This document shows positions 35,601 through 44,418 of a stretch of 64,000 bases of DNA, one piece after another. Source of the DNA: JANLWK01 sp031364505 (GTDB lineage: Bacteria; Eisenbacteria; RBG-16-71-46). The stretch lies in NCBI GenBank assembly GCA_031364505.1, contig JANLWK010000242.1, forward strand, positions 8,064 to 72,063, read 5' to 3'. Numbering within the stretch: position 1 is the stretch's first letter; each line of letters starts with the position of its first letter. The notes under the pieces are model-generated. The model had not been told where the DNA came from and did not search any database. It saw only the letters and a list, made by a program, of their open reading frames with translations. The position numbers and the translations under genes are program-made.

Positions 35601-36680
35601 ATGCCCTCACCCAGCCTGTCCATGCCCGCCCACAAGGCGCACGCGCCCATCAGCCTGACCGACGTCCAGCGCCCGGTACGCGCGGACCTGGAACAGGTTC
35701 AGAAGCACCTCAAGGCGTCCTTCCAGACCCCGATCCCGATCCTGAACCAGGTCGGCGGCTACGTTCTGGCCACCCGGGGCAAGAAGTTCCGGCCCACGCT
35801 GCTGCTGCTGGTCGCGCGGCTGCGCGGCGCGCTGGACGAGCCCGCGCTCATCTGCGCCACGGTGGTCGAGATGGTCCACGCGGCCGCCCTGATCCACGAC
35901 GACTCCGTCGACAAGAGCGACCTGAGGCGTGGACGCCCGACCGTGAACGGGCTGTGGACGAACGAGATGGCGATCATCATGGGCGACTACCTGTACGCCC
36001 AGTCGATGGCCCTGCTCGTGCGCCACAAACTCGAGGTGGCGATGGATGTGCTGTCGCGCGTGGTGGCGGAGATGTCGTGCGGCGAGGCGCTGGAGTTCCA
36101 GTACGCCTACGACCTCGACGTGTCGCAGGAGCAGTACGAGGAGCTGATCCAGTACAAGACCGGCTCGCTGATCGGCGCGGCCACCGAGATCGGCGCGGCC
36201 GGCGACGCGACGCCGCAGGGCCTCGCGCGGCGGGAGCACTACCGCCGGTTCGGTGACTCGCTCGGCGTGGCGTTCCAGATCGTCGACGATCTGCTCGACT
36301 ATCTCGGCTCGCGCAAGGTCACGGGTAAGCCCACCGGCTCGGATCTCGCCGAGGGCAAGGTGACGCTGCCGCTCATCGCCGCCCTGCGGAACGCGACCGA
36401 AGCCGATCGCCGGGTGCTCAAGCGTCTGGCGCTGCGCAAGCGCTGGACACCGGGGCAGTGGACGCAGCTGCTCGACCTGGTGGAGAAGTGCGGCGGATTC
36501 GATTCCGCCCGCGCCCGCGCCTTCGAGCTGGCCGAGGAGGCCCGCCGGCTCGCCGCCTCGGGGCCCGGCCTCGATGCCGCCGCGCGCGGCAGCCGGCCGA
36601 ATCGAGCGATCACGGCGGCGCGCGCCCCGCGGCGCGCGCTCGACCACGCGGTCGACTATGCCGTCCTTCGAGAGTCCTGA
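35601..36680 (+). CDS. ispB: Polyprenyl diphosphate synthase (IspB-like)
   Basis: Long-chain trans-prenyl diphosphate synthase that builds the side chain of respiratory quinones from FPP and IPP in the cytoplasm. 359 residues. Both aspartate-rich motifs are intact: DDSVD in LIHDDSVDKSDLRRG (near residue 98) and DDLLD in FQIVDDLLDYLG (near 228), plus the GKKFRP start of the IPP-binding site. Resemblance is closer to octaprenyl (IspB) than to FPP synthases. ATG 35622 is an alternative start. The C-terminus overlaps the proposed rsfS start. Confidence 0.9.
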   Translation: MPSPSLSMPAHKAHAPISLTDVQRPVRADLEQVQKHLKASFQTPIPILNQVGGYVLATRGKKFRPTLLLLVARLRGALDEPALICATVVEMVHAAALIHDDSVDKSDLRRGRPTVNGLWTNEMAIIMGDYLYAQSMALLVRHKLEVAMDVLSRVVAEMSCGEALEFQYAYDLDVSQEQYEELIQYKTGSLIGAATEIGAAGDATPQGLARREHYRRFGDSLGVAFQIVDDLLDYLGSRKVTGKPTGSDLAEGKVTLPLIAALRNATEADRRVLKRLALRKRWTPGQWTQLLDLVEKCGGFDSARARAFELAEEARRLAASGPGLDAAARGSRPNRAITAARAPRRALDHAVDYAVLRES

Positions 36681-37104
36681 TCCCCGAGTGACCTCGATCC
36701 GCAAGTCGTCTCCGGCCGAGGCTCCCGCACGTCGTCCCGCGGCCCCCGTTGCGCGCGACGCGCTGCAGCTCGCCGCCGAGACCGCCATGGCCAAGAAGGC
36801 GACGGATCCCGTGGCACTCGACCTGCGGGATCTCGAGGGACGCGCCTGCGACTATTTCCTCATCGTGTCGGCCTCGAACGAGATCCAGGTCAAGGCGATC
36901 GCCGAGGCGATCGAGGACCGGTTGCGCGAACGCGGCGTGCGGCCGTGGCACGTCGAGGGACTCGAGGGGCGGCGCTGGGTGCTGCTCGACTACGTGGAAT
37001 TCGTCGTGCACGTGTTTCACGACAAGACCCGTGAGTACTACATGCTCGACCGGCTGTGGGGCGATGCGAGGAGCGTGGATCTTGGTCTGGACGGAGCTGA
37101 CTGA
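36658..37104 (+). CDS. rsfS: Ribosomal silencing factor RsfS
   Basis: Binds ribosomal protein uL14 and blocks subunit joining when nutrients are scarce. 148 residues; the RsfS core begins near residue 35 (DALQLAAETA) and has the conserved CDYFLIVSASNEIQVKAI stretch in two blocks, WHVEG and a VHVFHDKTREYYMLDRLWGDA ending. The start is uncertain: ATG 36658 (overlapping ispB by 23 nt) or GTG 36688; neither has a good ribosome site, and the N-terminal 34 residues are not part of the family fold. It overlaps argS by 23 nt. Confidence 0.88.
   Translation: MPSFESPDPRVTSIRKSSPAEAPARRPAAPVARDALQLAAETAMAKKATDPVALDLRDLEGRACDYFLIVSASNEIQVKAIAEAIEDRLRERGVRPWHVEGLEGRRWVLLDYVEFVVHVFHDKTREYYMLDRLWGDARSVDLGLDGAD
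37068..37073 (+). promoter_or_regulatory. Ribosome site defining the TTG start of argS
   Basis: GAGGAG at 37068-37073, 8 nt before TTG 37082. It lies within the rsfS coding sequence. No ATG or GTG in this frame lies at the expected position, so this site decides the argS start. Confidence 0.6.
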
Positions 37105-38812
37105 GGCGATCGCGGCGGCGCTCCAGGCCGCCGGCGTCCATTCGCCCGAGCGACTCTCCCGGCTCGAACTCGCGATCCCGCGCGATCCCTCGCACGGCGA
37201 CTGGACGACGAACCTGGCGCTCGTGCTGGCGAAGGACCTGGGCCGGAAGCCGCGCGAGATCGCCGAGTCGCTGGCGCGCGAGATCGCGGCGCATCCGGGC
37301 ATCTTCGCGCCCCCCGAGGTCGCGGGGCCGGGCTTCCTCAACTTCCGTTACGCCGACGCCTTCGTCGACGCGCTGCCCGCACGCATCGCGGGCGAGGGGG
37401 ACGCGTTCGGCCGATCCTCGGCCGGCGCGGGTGACAGCGTGCTCGTCGAGTACGTCAGCGCCAACCCGACGGGACCGCTCAACATCGTGAGCGCGCGCGC
37501 CGCGGCAGTGGGCGCCTCGCTGGTGCGCCTGCTCGACGCCACGGGACACCGAGCCGAGGGCGAGTTCTACGTCAACGACGCGGGCAACCAGGTCGACCTG
37601 CTCGGGGCCTCGGTCGCGGCGCGGTTCGCCGAGACGCAGGGTCGCGCCCGCGCCATGCCGGAGGCGGGCTACCAGGGCGGCTACATTCGCGACGTGGCGG
37701 CGGCCCTGGACGCGCGGGACGCGGCGGTGGCGCTCGAGGCCGACGACGGCACGGGGTGGTTTCGCGCCCAGGCGCTCGAGCGCATGCTCGAGAGCCAGCG
37801 CCGCGACCTGGACGCCTACGGCGCGGAATTCGCGCGCTGGTTCCGCGAGTCCACGCTCCACGCCTCGGGTGCGGTGGCCGGCACGCTGCGCGAGCTCGAG
37901 GCGCGCGGCGTCACGTACCAGGGCATCCACCCGGAGTCCGGCTACGAACGCCCCGAGGATGCGCGCGCCGTGGCGGAGGGCGAGCAGCCGGCGACGTGGC
38001 TCCGGGCCTCGGCGTTCGGCGACTCGCAGGACCGCGTCATCGTGCGCGGGAACGGCACGCCGACCTACCTGCTGCCCGACATCGCCTATCATCGCGACAA
38101 GCGCGCGCGCGGCTTCCGCCACGCGATCGACCTGTGGGGGCCCGACCATCACGCCTACGTCCGCACGATGCAGGCGGCGCTCGCCGCGCTGGGGCTCGAA
38201 CCCGACGCGCTCCAGGTGCTCATCGTCCAGCAGGTGAATCTGGTGTCCGGCGGCCAGCCGGTGAAGATGAGCAAGCGTGCCGGAGAGTTCATCACGCTGC
38301 GCGAACTGATGGACGACGTCGGCGCCGACTGCGCCAAGTTCTTCTTCCTGATGCGCTCGACCAGCGCGCACCTCGACTTCGATCTCGACCTCGCGCGCCG
38401 CCAGAACGACGAGAACCCGGCGTACTACGTGCAGTACGCCCACGCGCGCATCGCGTCCATTCTGCGCTACGCGGCCGAACGCGGCGTCACGCCGGACGCG
38501 GCGTCGACGGCGCGCTTCGAGGCTCCGGAGGAGCGGGCGCTGATCCGGAAGCTCGCGGCGTTCCCCGAGATCGTGCGCGGCGCCGCCGCGGCGCGCGAGC
38601 CGCACCGGGTGCCGACGTACCTGATGGAGGCGGCCGCGGTGTTCCACCGCTTCTACCACGCGTGCCGCGTCGTGTCGGACGACGCGGCACGCACGCGTGA
38701 CCGGCTGCTGCTGTGCGAGGCGTGCCGTGTCGTGATCCGGAACGGGCTCGCGCTGATGGGCGTGTCGGCGCCCGAGCGCATGGACCGCGCCAGCGGGGAG
38801 GACGTCGCGTGA
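37082..38812 (+). CDS. argS: Arginine-tRNA ligase, with degenerate HIGH motif
   Basis: Class I aminoacyl-tRNA synthetase that charges tRNAArg. 576 residues, normal length: an N-terminal Add-1 tRNA-recognition domain (1-110), the Rossmann catalytic domain, a VKMSKRAG motif near residue 398 (the KMSKS loop) and the DALR anticodon-binding domain. The HIGH position reads NIVS in SANPTGPLNIVSARAAAVG (near 130), so both catalytic histidines are replaced. Other parts look intact, so this is probably a real enzyme of a variant subgroup. Start TTG 37082 is chosen from the GAGGAG 8 nt upstream. It overlaps pfkB by 4 nt. Confidence 0.9.
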   Translation: MVWTELTEAIAAALQAAGVHSPERLSRLELAIPRDPSHGDWTTNLALVLAKDLGRKPREIAESLAREIAAHPGIFAPPEVAGPGFLNFRYADAFVDALPARIAGEGDAFGRSSAGAGDSVLVEYVSANPTGPLNIVSARAAAVGASLVRLLDATGHRAEGEFYVNDAGNQVDLLGASVAARFAETQGRARAMPEAGYQGGYIRDVAAALDARDAAVALEADDGTGWFRAQALERMLESQRRDLDAYGAEFARWFRESTLHASGAVAGTLRELEARGVTYQGIHPESGYERPEDARAVAEGEQPATWLRASAFGDSQDRVIVRGNGTPTYLLPDIAYHRDKRARGFRHAIDLWGPDHHAYVRTMQAALAALGLEPDALQVLIVQQVNLVSGGQPVKMSKRAGEFITLRELMDDVGADCAKFFFLMRSTSAHLDFDLDLARRQNDENPAYYVQYAHARIASILRYAAERGVTPDAASTARFEAPEERALIRKLAAFPEIVRGAAAAREPHRVPTYLMEAAAVFHRFYHACRVVSDDAARTRDRLLLCEACRVVIRNGLALMGVSAPERMDRASGEDVA

Positions 38813-39777
38813 GCGCCCCGCATCAGTCCCCCGCGAGTCCGGCGGACATCCTCGTGGTGGGGTCGGTCGCGCTCGACTCGGTGCGCACGCCGTTCGGCGA
38901 GGTCGTCGACGCGCTGGGCGGTTCGGCGTCCTACTTCTCGCTGTCGGCCAGCCACTTCGCGCCCGTGCGGATGGTGGCCGTCGTGGGCGAGGACTTTCCC
39001 GATCACGCCCGCGAGCGCTTCACGTCGCGCGGGGTCGATCTCGGCGGGCTCGAGACGGCGGCGGGGCGGACGTTCCGCTGGCGCGGCGAGTACGCCATGG
39101 AACTCGGCCACGCGCACACGCTCGAGACCCAGCTCAACGTGTTCTCGACGTTCCACCCGAAGCTCGGCGAGGCGCACCGCCGCACGCCCTACGTGTTCCT
39201 CGCCAACATCGACCCCGACCTGCAGCTCGAAGTGTTGAGCCAGATGAAGAAGCCGCTGCTGTCGGTGTCGGACACCATGAACTACTGGATCGCGCGGAAA
39301 CCCGACCGCGTGCTCGAGGTGTTGCGCGGGGTCGACGTGGCCCTGCTCAACGAGGAGGAGGCCCGGGCGTTGTCGGGCCAGACGCAGCTCGTGCGCGCCG
39401 CCGAGCACCTGCTCGACCAGGGCGCGCGCGCCGTGATCGTCAAGAAGGGCGAGCACGGGGCGCTGTACCAGTCGGCCGAGGAGCGCTTCATCACGCCCGC
39501 GTTCCCGGTCCGCGGGCTCACGGACCCCACGGGCGCGGGCGATTCGTTCGCGGGCGGGTTCATCGGCTGGCTCGCGCGGTCCGGCCGGCGCGACGGAAAC
39601 GCGCTCCGACAGGCGCTCGCGCTCGGCGCCACGATGGCCTCCCTGGCGATCGAGGATTTCAGCCCGCGACGGCTCATCGAGACCCAATCCGCCGAAATCG
39701 GCGAGCGACTCGGCATCCTGCACGGCATGATGCACTTCGATCTCGTGGACCCGTTCGAGGAGCGCGTTCCGGGCTGA
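38809..39777 (+). CDS. PfkB-family carbohydrate kinase
   Basis: Cytoplasmic kinase of the ribokinase/PfkB fold; substrate unknown. 322 residues with an N-terminal GSVALDSV sheet, the GG motif in DALGGSASYF (near residue 42) and the catalytic DPTGAGDSFAGGF signature near 245, whose aspartate is the base. A C-terminal extension ends in a FDLVDPFEE stretch. Sequence alone does not separate ribokinase, adenosine kinase and other sugar kinases. GTG start overlaps the argS stop; it closes the ispB-rsfS-argS operon. Confidence 0.85.
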   Translation: MSAPHQSPASPADILVVGSVALDSVRTPFGEVVDALGGSASYFSLSASHFAPVRMVAVVGEDFPDHARERFTSRGVDLGGLETAAGRTFRWRGEYAMELGHAHTLETQLNVFSTFHPKLGEAHRRTPYVFLANIDPDLQLEVLSQMKKPLLSVSDTMNYWIARKPDRVLEVLRGVDVALLNEEEARALSGQTQLVRAAEHLLDQGARAVIVKKGEHGALYQSAEERFITPAFPVRGLTDPTGAGDSFAGGFIGWLARSGRRDGNALRQALALGATMASLAIEDFSPRRLIETQSAEIGERLGILHGMMHFDLVDPFEERVPG

Positions 39778-39797
39778 TTCCCGCGGATTTACTGTGT

Positions 39798-39803
39798 TAG
39801 ACT
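39798..39803 (+). promoter_or_regulatory. Possible -10 box before the gene at 39846
   Basis: TAGACT, similar to other -10 boxes in this window, preceded by GTGT. A weak -35 CTGATT lies 18 nt upstream and overlaps the TGA stop of the kinase gene. It would give a leader of about 36 nt. Confidence 0.25.
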
Positions 39804-39845
39804 GGTGCGGTCGAATCACGCCGACGCATCAGGAGGCTCTCCCCC

Positions 39846-40598
39846 GTGGAATCCGCTCGCTCCCCCTGGATGTCTCAGGCTGAAACCGCCTTGCGCGCGC
39901 TTCGGGACGTCGAAAGCGCCGTGATCCAGGGCGAAGGTGACGAGATCCGCGAGGTGCACATCCTCTCGACCTCGACACGCCCGCCGAAGCAGATCGTCCG
40001 TGACGTCCAGACGCTGCTGCTCGCGCGCTTCCAGCGTGCCATCGACCACCGCGTCGTCTCGGTCGCGTTCACGGCGCCCGAGTCCGTCTCCGCGTCCCGC
40101 GCGCCGCGCGCCGCCGAGCCCGTGACCGGCGGCGGCGCCGCCGCCCCGTCCGCGGGGCGCGCGCCGGCGACCGAGGACCGCGTTCGGTTCGGATCCGCGA
40201 ACCTGCTCGTCACGGGCCCGCGCATCCAGGCCCAGGTCGAGCTGCGATGGAAGGGCCTGCCCCGGATGGGGAGTGCCACCGGCCACGGCACGCGCGAGGG
40301 CGGGCACCGGCTGGTCGCCCAGGCGGTGCTGCACGCGGTTCAGGAATTCCTCGAGGAGGACGTGGCTTTGGCGTTGGAAGGACTGGAGTTCGCCAAGTTG
40401 GGCGCCCGTGACGTGGCCCTCGTCGGCGTCCAGTTCGTGGCCCATCGCGAGCACAAGAGCCTTGTGGGCTGCTGCACCGTGGAGCAGGATGTGCCGCAGG
40501 CGGTGGCGCTCGCGACTCTGTCCGCCGTCAACCGGATCCTGGGTGGCCTGCCCACCCGCGAACCGACCGAATACGTCTTGAGACCGACATCGATATAG
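39846..40598 (+). CDS. Conserved-looking two-domain protein of unknown function
   Basis: 250 residues with no motif I can name securely. Residues about 15-80 form a small alpha/beta domain with EIREVHILSTS and PPKQIVRDVQTLLLARF. A Pro/Ala-rich linker (about 80-110) leads to a second domain (115-245) with ATGHGTREGGHRLVAQAVLHA and LATLSAVNRILGG. The second domain loosely recalls the allosteric domain of 2-isopropylmalate synthase, but this is only a pattern resemblance. GTG start has AGGAGG 9 nt upstream (39831-39836). It is followed by a possible microgene and an HD-GYP gene. Confidence 0.75.
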   Translation: MESARSPWMSQAETALRALRDVESAVIQGEGDEIREVHILSTSTRPPKQIVRDVQTLLLARFQRAIDHRVVSVAFTAPESVSASRAPRAAEPVTGGGAAAPSAGRAPATEDRVRFGSANLLVTGPRIQAQVELRWKGLPRMGSATGHGTREGGHRLVAQAVLHAVQEFLEEDVALALEGLEFAKLGARDVALVGVQFVAHREHKSLVGCCTVEQDVPQAVALATLSAVNRILGGLPTREPTEYVLRPTSI

Positions 40599-40695
40599 GA
40601 GGAAGCGAAGCGAGAATCCTCTCGGACAAGCGAAGCGGACCCACCGGAACACTAGTGCTGTGTCTCTGGAATCCGAGTTGAAGGAGGTGGGCTTC
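40599..40695 (+). promoter_or_regulatory. Structured leader with direct repeats
   Basis: Between the gene at 39846 and the possible microgene. It contains two exact copies of AAGCGAAGCG (40603-40612 and 40628-40637) flanking a 5-bp hairpin CGAGA/TCTCG (40611-40615 with 40620-40624), and an 8-bp palindrome CACTAGTG (40650-40657). This may be a regulatory RNA element; I do not recognise a known family. Confidence 0.35.
40681..40687 (+). promoter_or_regulatory. Strong ribosome site before a 16-codon frame
   Basis: AAGGAGG, an ideal anti-16S match, 8 nt before GTG 40696. There is no other start in range, so this site argues that the tiny reading frame is translated. Confidence 0.5.
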
Positions 40696-40746
40696 GTGGA
40701 CCTCATCCTGGTTCTCGTGAATTTCTTCGGTAAGGCGGGCTGGTAA
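40696..40746 (+). CDS. Possible microprotein gene, 16 residues
   Basis: GTG 40696 to TAA 40744-40746 encodes MDLILVLVNFFGKAGW. It is hydrophobic with a C-terminal Lys-Ala-Gly-Trp, like a membrane-inserting or secreted peptide. Support: the perfect ribosome site 8 nt upstream, and codons that are more AT-rich than the neighbouring genes, as is common in small regulatory frames. Longer versions starting at GTG 40660, TTG 40678 or GTG 40687 share the frame. It lies between the unknown protein and the HD-GYP gene. It could also be a leader peptide that regulates the next gene. Function unknown. Confidence 0.45.
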   Translation: MDLILVLVNFFGKAGW

Positions 40747-40758
40747 GCTTCGGCTTGC
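40743..40758 (+). terminator. UUCG tetraloop hairpin at the end of the microgene
   Basis: A 6-bp stem (one G-U pair) closed by C(UUCG)G, an exceptionally stable loop, starting at the stop codon of the 16-codon frame. No U-tract follows. A second stem GCCCCC/GGGGGC (40772-40777 with 40790-40795) lies downstream. These may protect the mRNA or act as attenuator elements before the HD-GYP gene. Confidence 0.4.
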
Positions 40759-40837
40759 ATCGATGTGATGGGCCCCCTTTGAAATCTCCGGGGGCGATGT
40801 CGGTCTCATCTTCTTCCACGTCCTGACGCGCAAGGGA

Positions 40838-42184
40838 ATGCCCGGACGAATCCACCCAGCGGCACCCGGCTTGAGCATCCGCTCGCCGCGTGCCTTCGCC
40901 GTCTTCTACGCCGTCGTCGTCGTCGTCGCGGCGCTGCTGTTCTGGCGCGCGCTGCCCGCGGTCGCCGCGCCCCCGCTGTTCACGCTGCTCGTGGTGTGGG
41001 CGCTGATGCTCGCGAGCGAGGCGAATCCGATCGCGCTGCCGAGCGGCGGCTACGCCACGGCGAGCGCGGTGTTCGACCTGCCCAGCCTAGTCATCCTCGG
41101 ACCGTTCTGGACGGCGATGCTGGACGTCGCGAGCACGCTGCTGATCCAGGGCGCGCTGCTGCGGAAGCCCCCCGTGAAGGTGGTGTTCAACCTCGCCTGC
41201 TTCGCGATCACGGACTTCGCCGCCGGCTACGCCTTCTCCGCCGCCGGCGGCAGGCTCGGACACGCCACGCTCGAGCACGACGGCCTGGCCCTGCTCGCCT
41301 GCGGCGGCGTCTACTTCCTCGCGAACTCGGCGCTGGTCTCCACCGTCATCGGGCTCACCGCGGGGCCGAACCCGTGGCGGATCTGGCAGCGCAACTTCCA
41401 GTCCGCGCTGCTCCATCACCTGTCGTTCATCGCGCTCGGCTCGCTCGTCGCCGTGACGTACTTCGGCGCCGGCCCGTGGGGCCTGGTGCTGTTCGCGATC
41501 CCGTTCCTCGTCGCGCGCCAGGCGTTCCGCGGCACCCTGGAGATCCGCGCCGACCTCAAGGACTTCGTGCGCGCGCTGACCGAGGTGCTCGACGAGATCG
41601 ATCCCTACACGCGCCATCATTCGATGCGCGTCGCCGAGTACAGCGTGCGCCTCGCGCGAGCGCTCAAGCTGCCCGAGGCCGACGTCGAGGAGATCGAGTA
41701 CGCGGCGCTGGTGCACGACCTGGGCAAGATCGGGCCGCAGCACCAGCGCATCGTCCAGACGCCGGGAGGGCTGTCGCCCGAGGACCAGCGCGTCATGCGG
41801 CAGCACCCGGCGTCGGGTGCGGCGATCGTGTCGCGCGTGCGTGCGCTGTCGCGCGCGGCCGGGTACGTGCGCAGCCACCACGAGCAGCCCGACGGGCGCG
41901 GTTACCCCGATGGCCTGCTCGGCGCGGACGTGCCGATCGGCGCGCACATCCTCAAGGTCTCGGACGCGTTCGACGCCATGACCTCGGACCGGCCGTACCG
42001 CCGGGCGCTGTCGCCGGCGACCGCGCTGTCGGAGATCCGTCGCGGGGCGGGCACCCAGTTCGACGGGCGCGTCGTCGAGTGCCTGCTGGGGCTCGATTGC
42101 TCGGGCAAATTCCCGCTGCTGCCGAGCCCGAGCCGCGAAGATCTCGAATTGCTCCGCGTCCGCCCGGCCCGCGCGCGGGCCTGA
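40838..42184 (+). CDS. HD-GYP domain protein with N-terminal membrane domain
   Basis: 448 residues. About seven membrane helices occupy residues 15-235, followed by an HD-GYP domain (about 245-430): HD at 293-294 in HDLGKIG, then HHEQPDGRGYPDG, which carries the GYP. HD-GYP proteins usually hydrolyse cyclic di-GMP, so this is a likely c-di-GMP phosphodiesterase with a membrane sensor. GAGTQF and other late motifs are typical. Start ATG 40838 has a weak AAGGGA. Its stop shares a base with the purM start (TGATG), which ties the two genes together. Confidence 0.85.
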   Translation: MPGRIHPAAPGLSIRSPRAFAVFYAVVVVVAALLFWRALPAVAAPPLFTLLVVWALMLASEANPIALPSGGYATASAVFDLPSLVILGPFWTAMLDVASTLLIQGALLRKPPVKVVFNLACFAITDFAAGYAFSAAGGRLGHATLEHDGLALLACGGVYFLANSALVSTVIGLTAGPNPWRIWQRNFQSALLHHLSFIALGSLVAVTYFGAGPWGLVLFAIPFLVARQAFRGTLEIRADLKDFVRALTEVLDEIDPYTRHHSMRVAEYSVRLARALKLPEADVEEIEYAALVHDLGKIGPQHQRIVQTPGGLSPEDQRVMRQHPASGAAIVSRVRALSRAAGYVRSHHEQPDGRGYPDGLLGADVPIGAHILKVSDAFDAMTSDRPYRRALSPATALSEIRRGAGTQFDGRVVECLLGLDCSGKFPLLPSPSREDLELLRVRPARARA

Positions 42185-43209
42185 TGCGCTACCGCGACGC
42201 TGGCGTGGACGTCCGGCGCTCGGACGCGTTGAAGCGCGACCTCGTCGCCGACGTGACCTCGACGTGGACGCCCGCCGTTCGCCGCATCGTCGGCGGTTTC
42301 GCCGGCGTCATGGAGTGGCCCGGTGGCGGCGGCCGGCTGGTCGCGGCGACGATGGACGGCGTCGGCACGAAGCTCCACCTGGCGCATGCCGCCGGCCGCC
42401 TCGCAGGGGCGGCGGCCGACCTCGTCTATCACGGCGCCGACGACCTGCTCGTCCACGGCGCCCGGCCCCTCGCGTTCCTGGACTACGTCGCCCAGGCGCG
42501 GCTGAACGCCGCGGTGGTCGCGGAGGTCGTGCGGGGCCTGAGCCGCGCGTGCCGCGAAACAGGTGCGGTCCTGCTCGGCGGCGAGACGGCCGAGATGCCG
42601 GACACCTACCTGCCGGGGGTGGTCGACGTCGCCGGCTGCATGATCGGCGTCGCGGACGAGGGTGCCCTGCTCGACGGCTCGCGGATCGTTCCCGGCGACA
42701 CGCTGGTCGGGCTCGCCTCGGACGGACTCCACACGAATGGATTCTCGCTGGCCCGCCGCGTGCTGGAACATTCGGGGCTCGCCCTCGACGCGCCGCTGCC
42801 GGGAGGCGGGGGCGAGTCGGTGGCCGATGCCTTGCTGGCGCCGCACCGGTGGTACGGCCCCGCGCTCGAATCGGAGCTCGGTTCGGAGATCGGGGGCCGG
42901 CGCGTCCACGGGCTCGCGCATGTCACCGGCGGTGGCATCGCCGGCAACCTGGTGCGCGTGCTGCCGGACGGCTGCCGCGCGCGGGTCACGCCGCCCGATC
43001 CGGTTCCCGCGGTGTTCCGGTGGCTGTGCGAGGCAGGCGCGGTGCCCCTGGACGAGGCGCGGGACACGTTCAACCTGGGAGTCGGCATGATCGTCGCCTG
43101 CGCGCGCGAGTCGGCCGACGCCCTGCGGGCGGACGTCGCCGCGCGCGGCGTGTCCGCGTTCACGCTGGGCGACGTCGTCGCCGGCGAGCGCGGAGTGGAG
43201 TGGGTGTGA
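42184..43209 (+). CDS. purM: Phosphoribosylformylglycinamidine cyclo-ligase (AIR synthase)
   Basis: Fifth step of purine synthesis: ATP-dependent ring closure of FGAM to AIR. 341 residues with the family landmarks YRDAGVDV at the start, DGVGTKL near residue 60, GGETAEMP near 120, the SDGLHTNGFSLAR stretch near 180, and HVTGGGIAGNL near 243. Length is normal. It is translationally coupled to the HD-GYP gene, an unusual partner, and sits apart from the purB-purL-purQ-purF run. Confidence 0.96.
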   Translation: MRYRDAGVDVRRSDALKRDLVADVTSTWTPAVRRIVGGFAGVMEWPGGGGRLVAATMDGVGTKLHLAHAAGRLAGAAADLVYHGADDLLVHGARPLAFLDYVAQARLNAAVVAEVVRGLSRACRETGAVLLGGETAEMPDTYLPGVVDVAGCMIGVADEGALLDGSRIVPGDTLVGLASDGLHTNGFSLARRVLEHSGLALDAPLPGGGGESVADALLAPHRWYGPALESELGSEIGGRRVHGLAHVTGGGIAGNLVRVLPDGCRARVTPPDPVPAVFRWLCEAGAVPLDEARDTFNLGVGMIVACARESADALRADVAARGVSAFTLGDVVAGERGVEWV

Positions 43210-43263
43210 GTCGAATGGTCATGAGGAGCGGGGCCCCCGGACGTCGTGCGCACGGAGGAGACG

Positions 43264-44274
<1,011 letters not shown>

Positions 44275-44283
44275 ATTGCGCGT

Positions 44284-44418
44284 CCTTGGCCGAGCGTGAA
44301 GGCCGCGCGATCCGCGCTCCTTCGGTCTCACGCAGCGCTCGGCCGGAATCCGGCGGCGGTCCCGCGCGTGGGCCGCCGCCGCTCGCGAGCGGATCGACGC
44401 GGAGCCAGGAGGTACCAC
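44284..44418 (+). promoter_or_regulatory. Structured 5-prime leader with nested hairpins
   Basis: A perfect 9-bp outer stem GGCCGAGCG/CGCTCGGCC (44288-44296 with 44336-44344) encloses a second stem GAAGG/CCTTC (44298-44302 with 44319-44323) with an inner CGCG pair. Next is a 9-bp stem CGGCGGCGG/CCGCCGCCG (44351-44359 with 44373-44381) extended by CCC/GGG, then a 10-bp palindrome (44381-44390). The ribosome site AGGAGG is at 44407-44412. It matches no riboswitch family I know. Confidence 0.4.
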
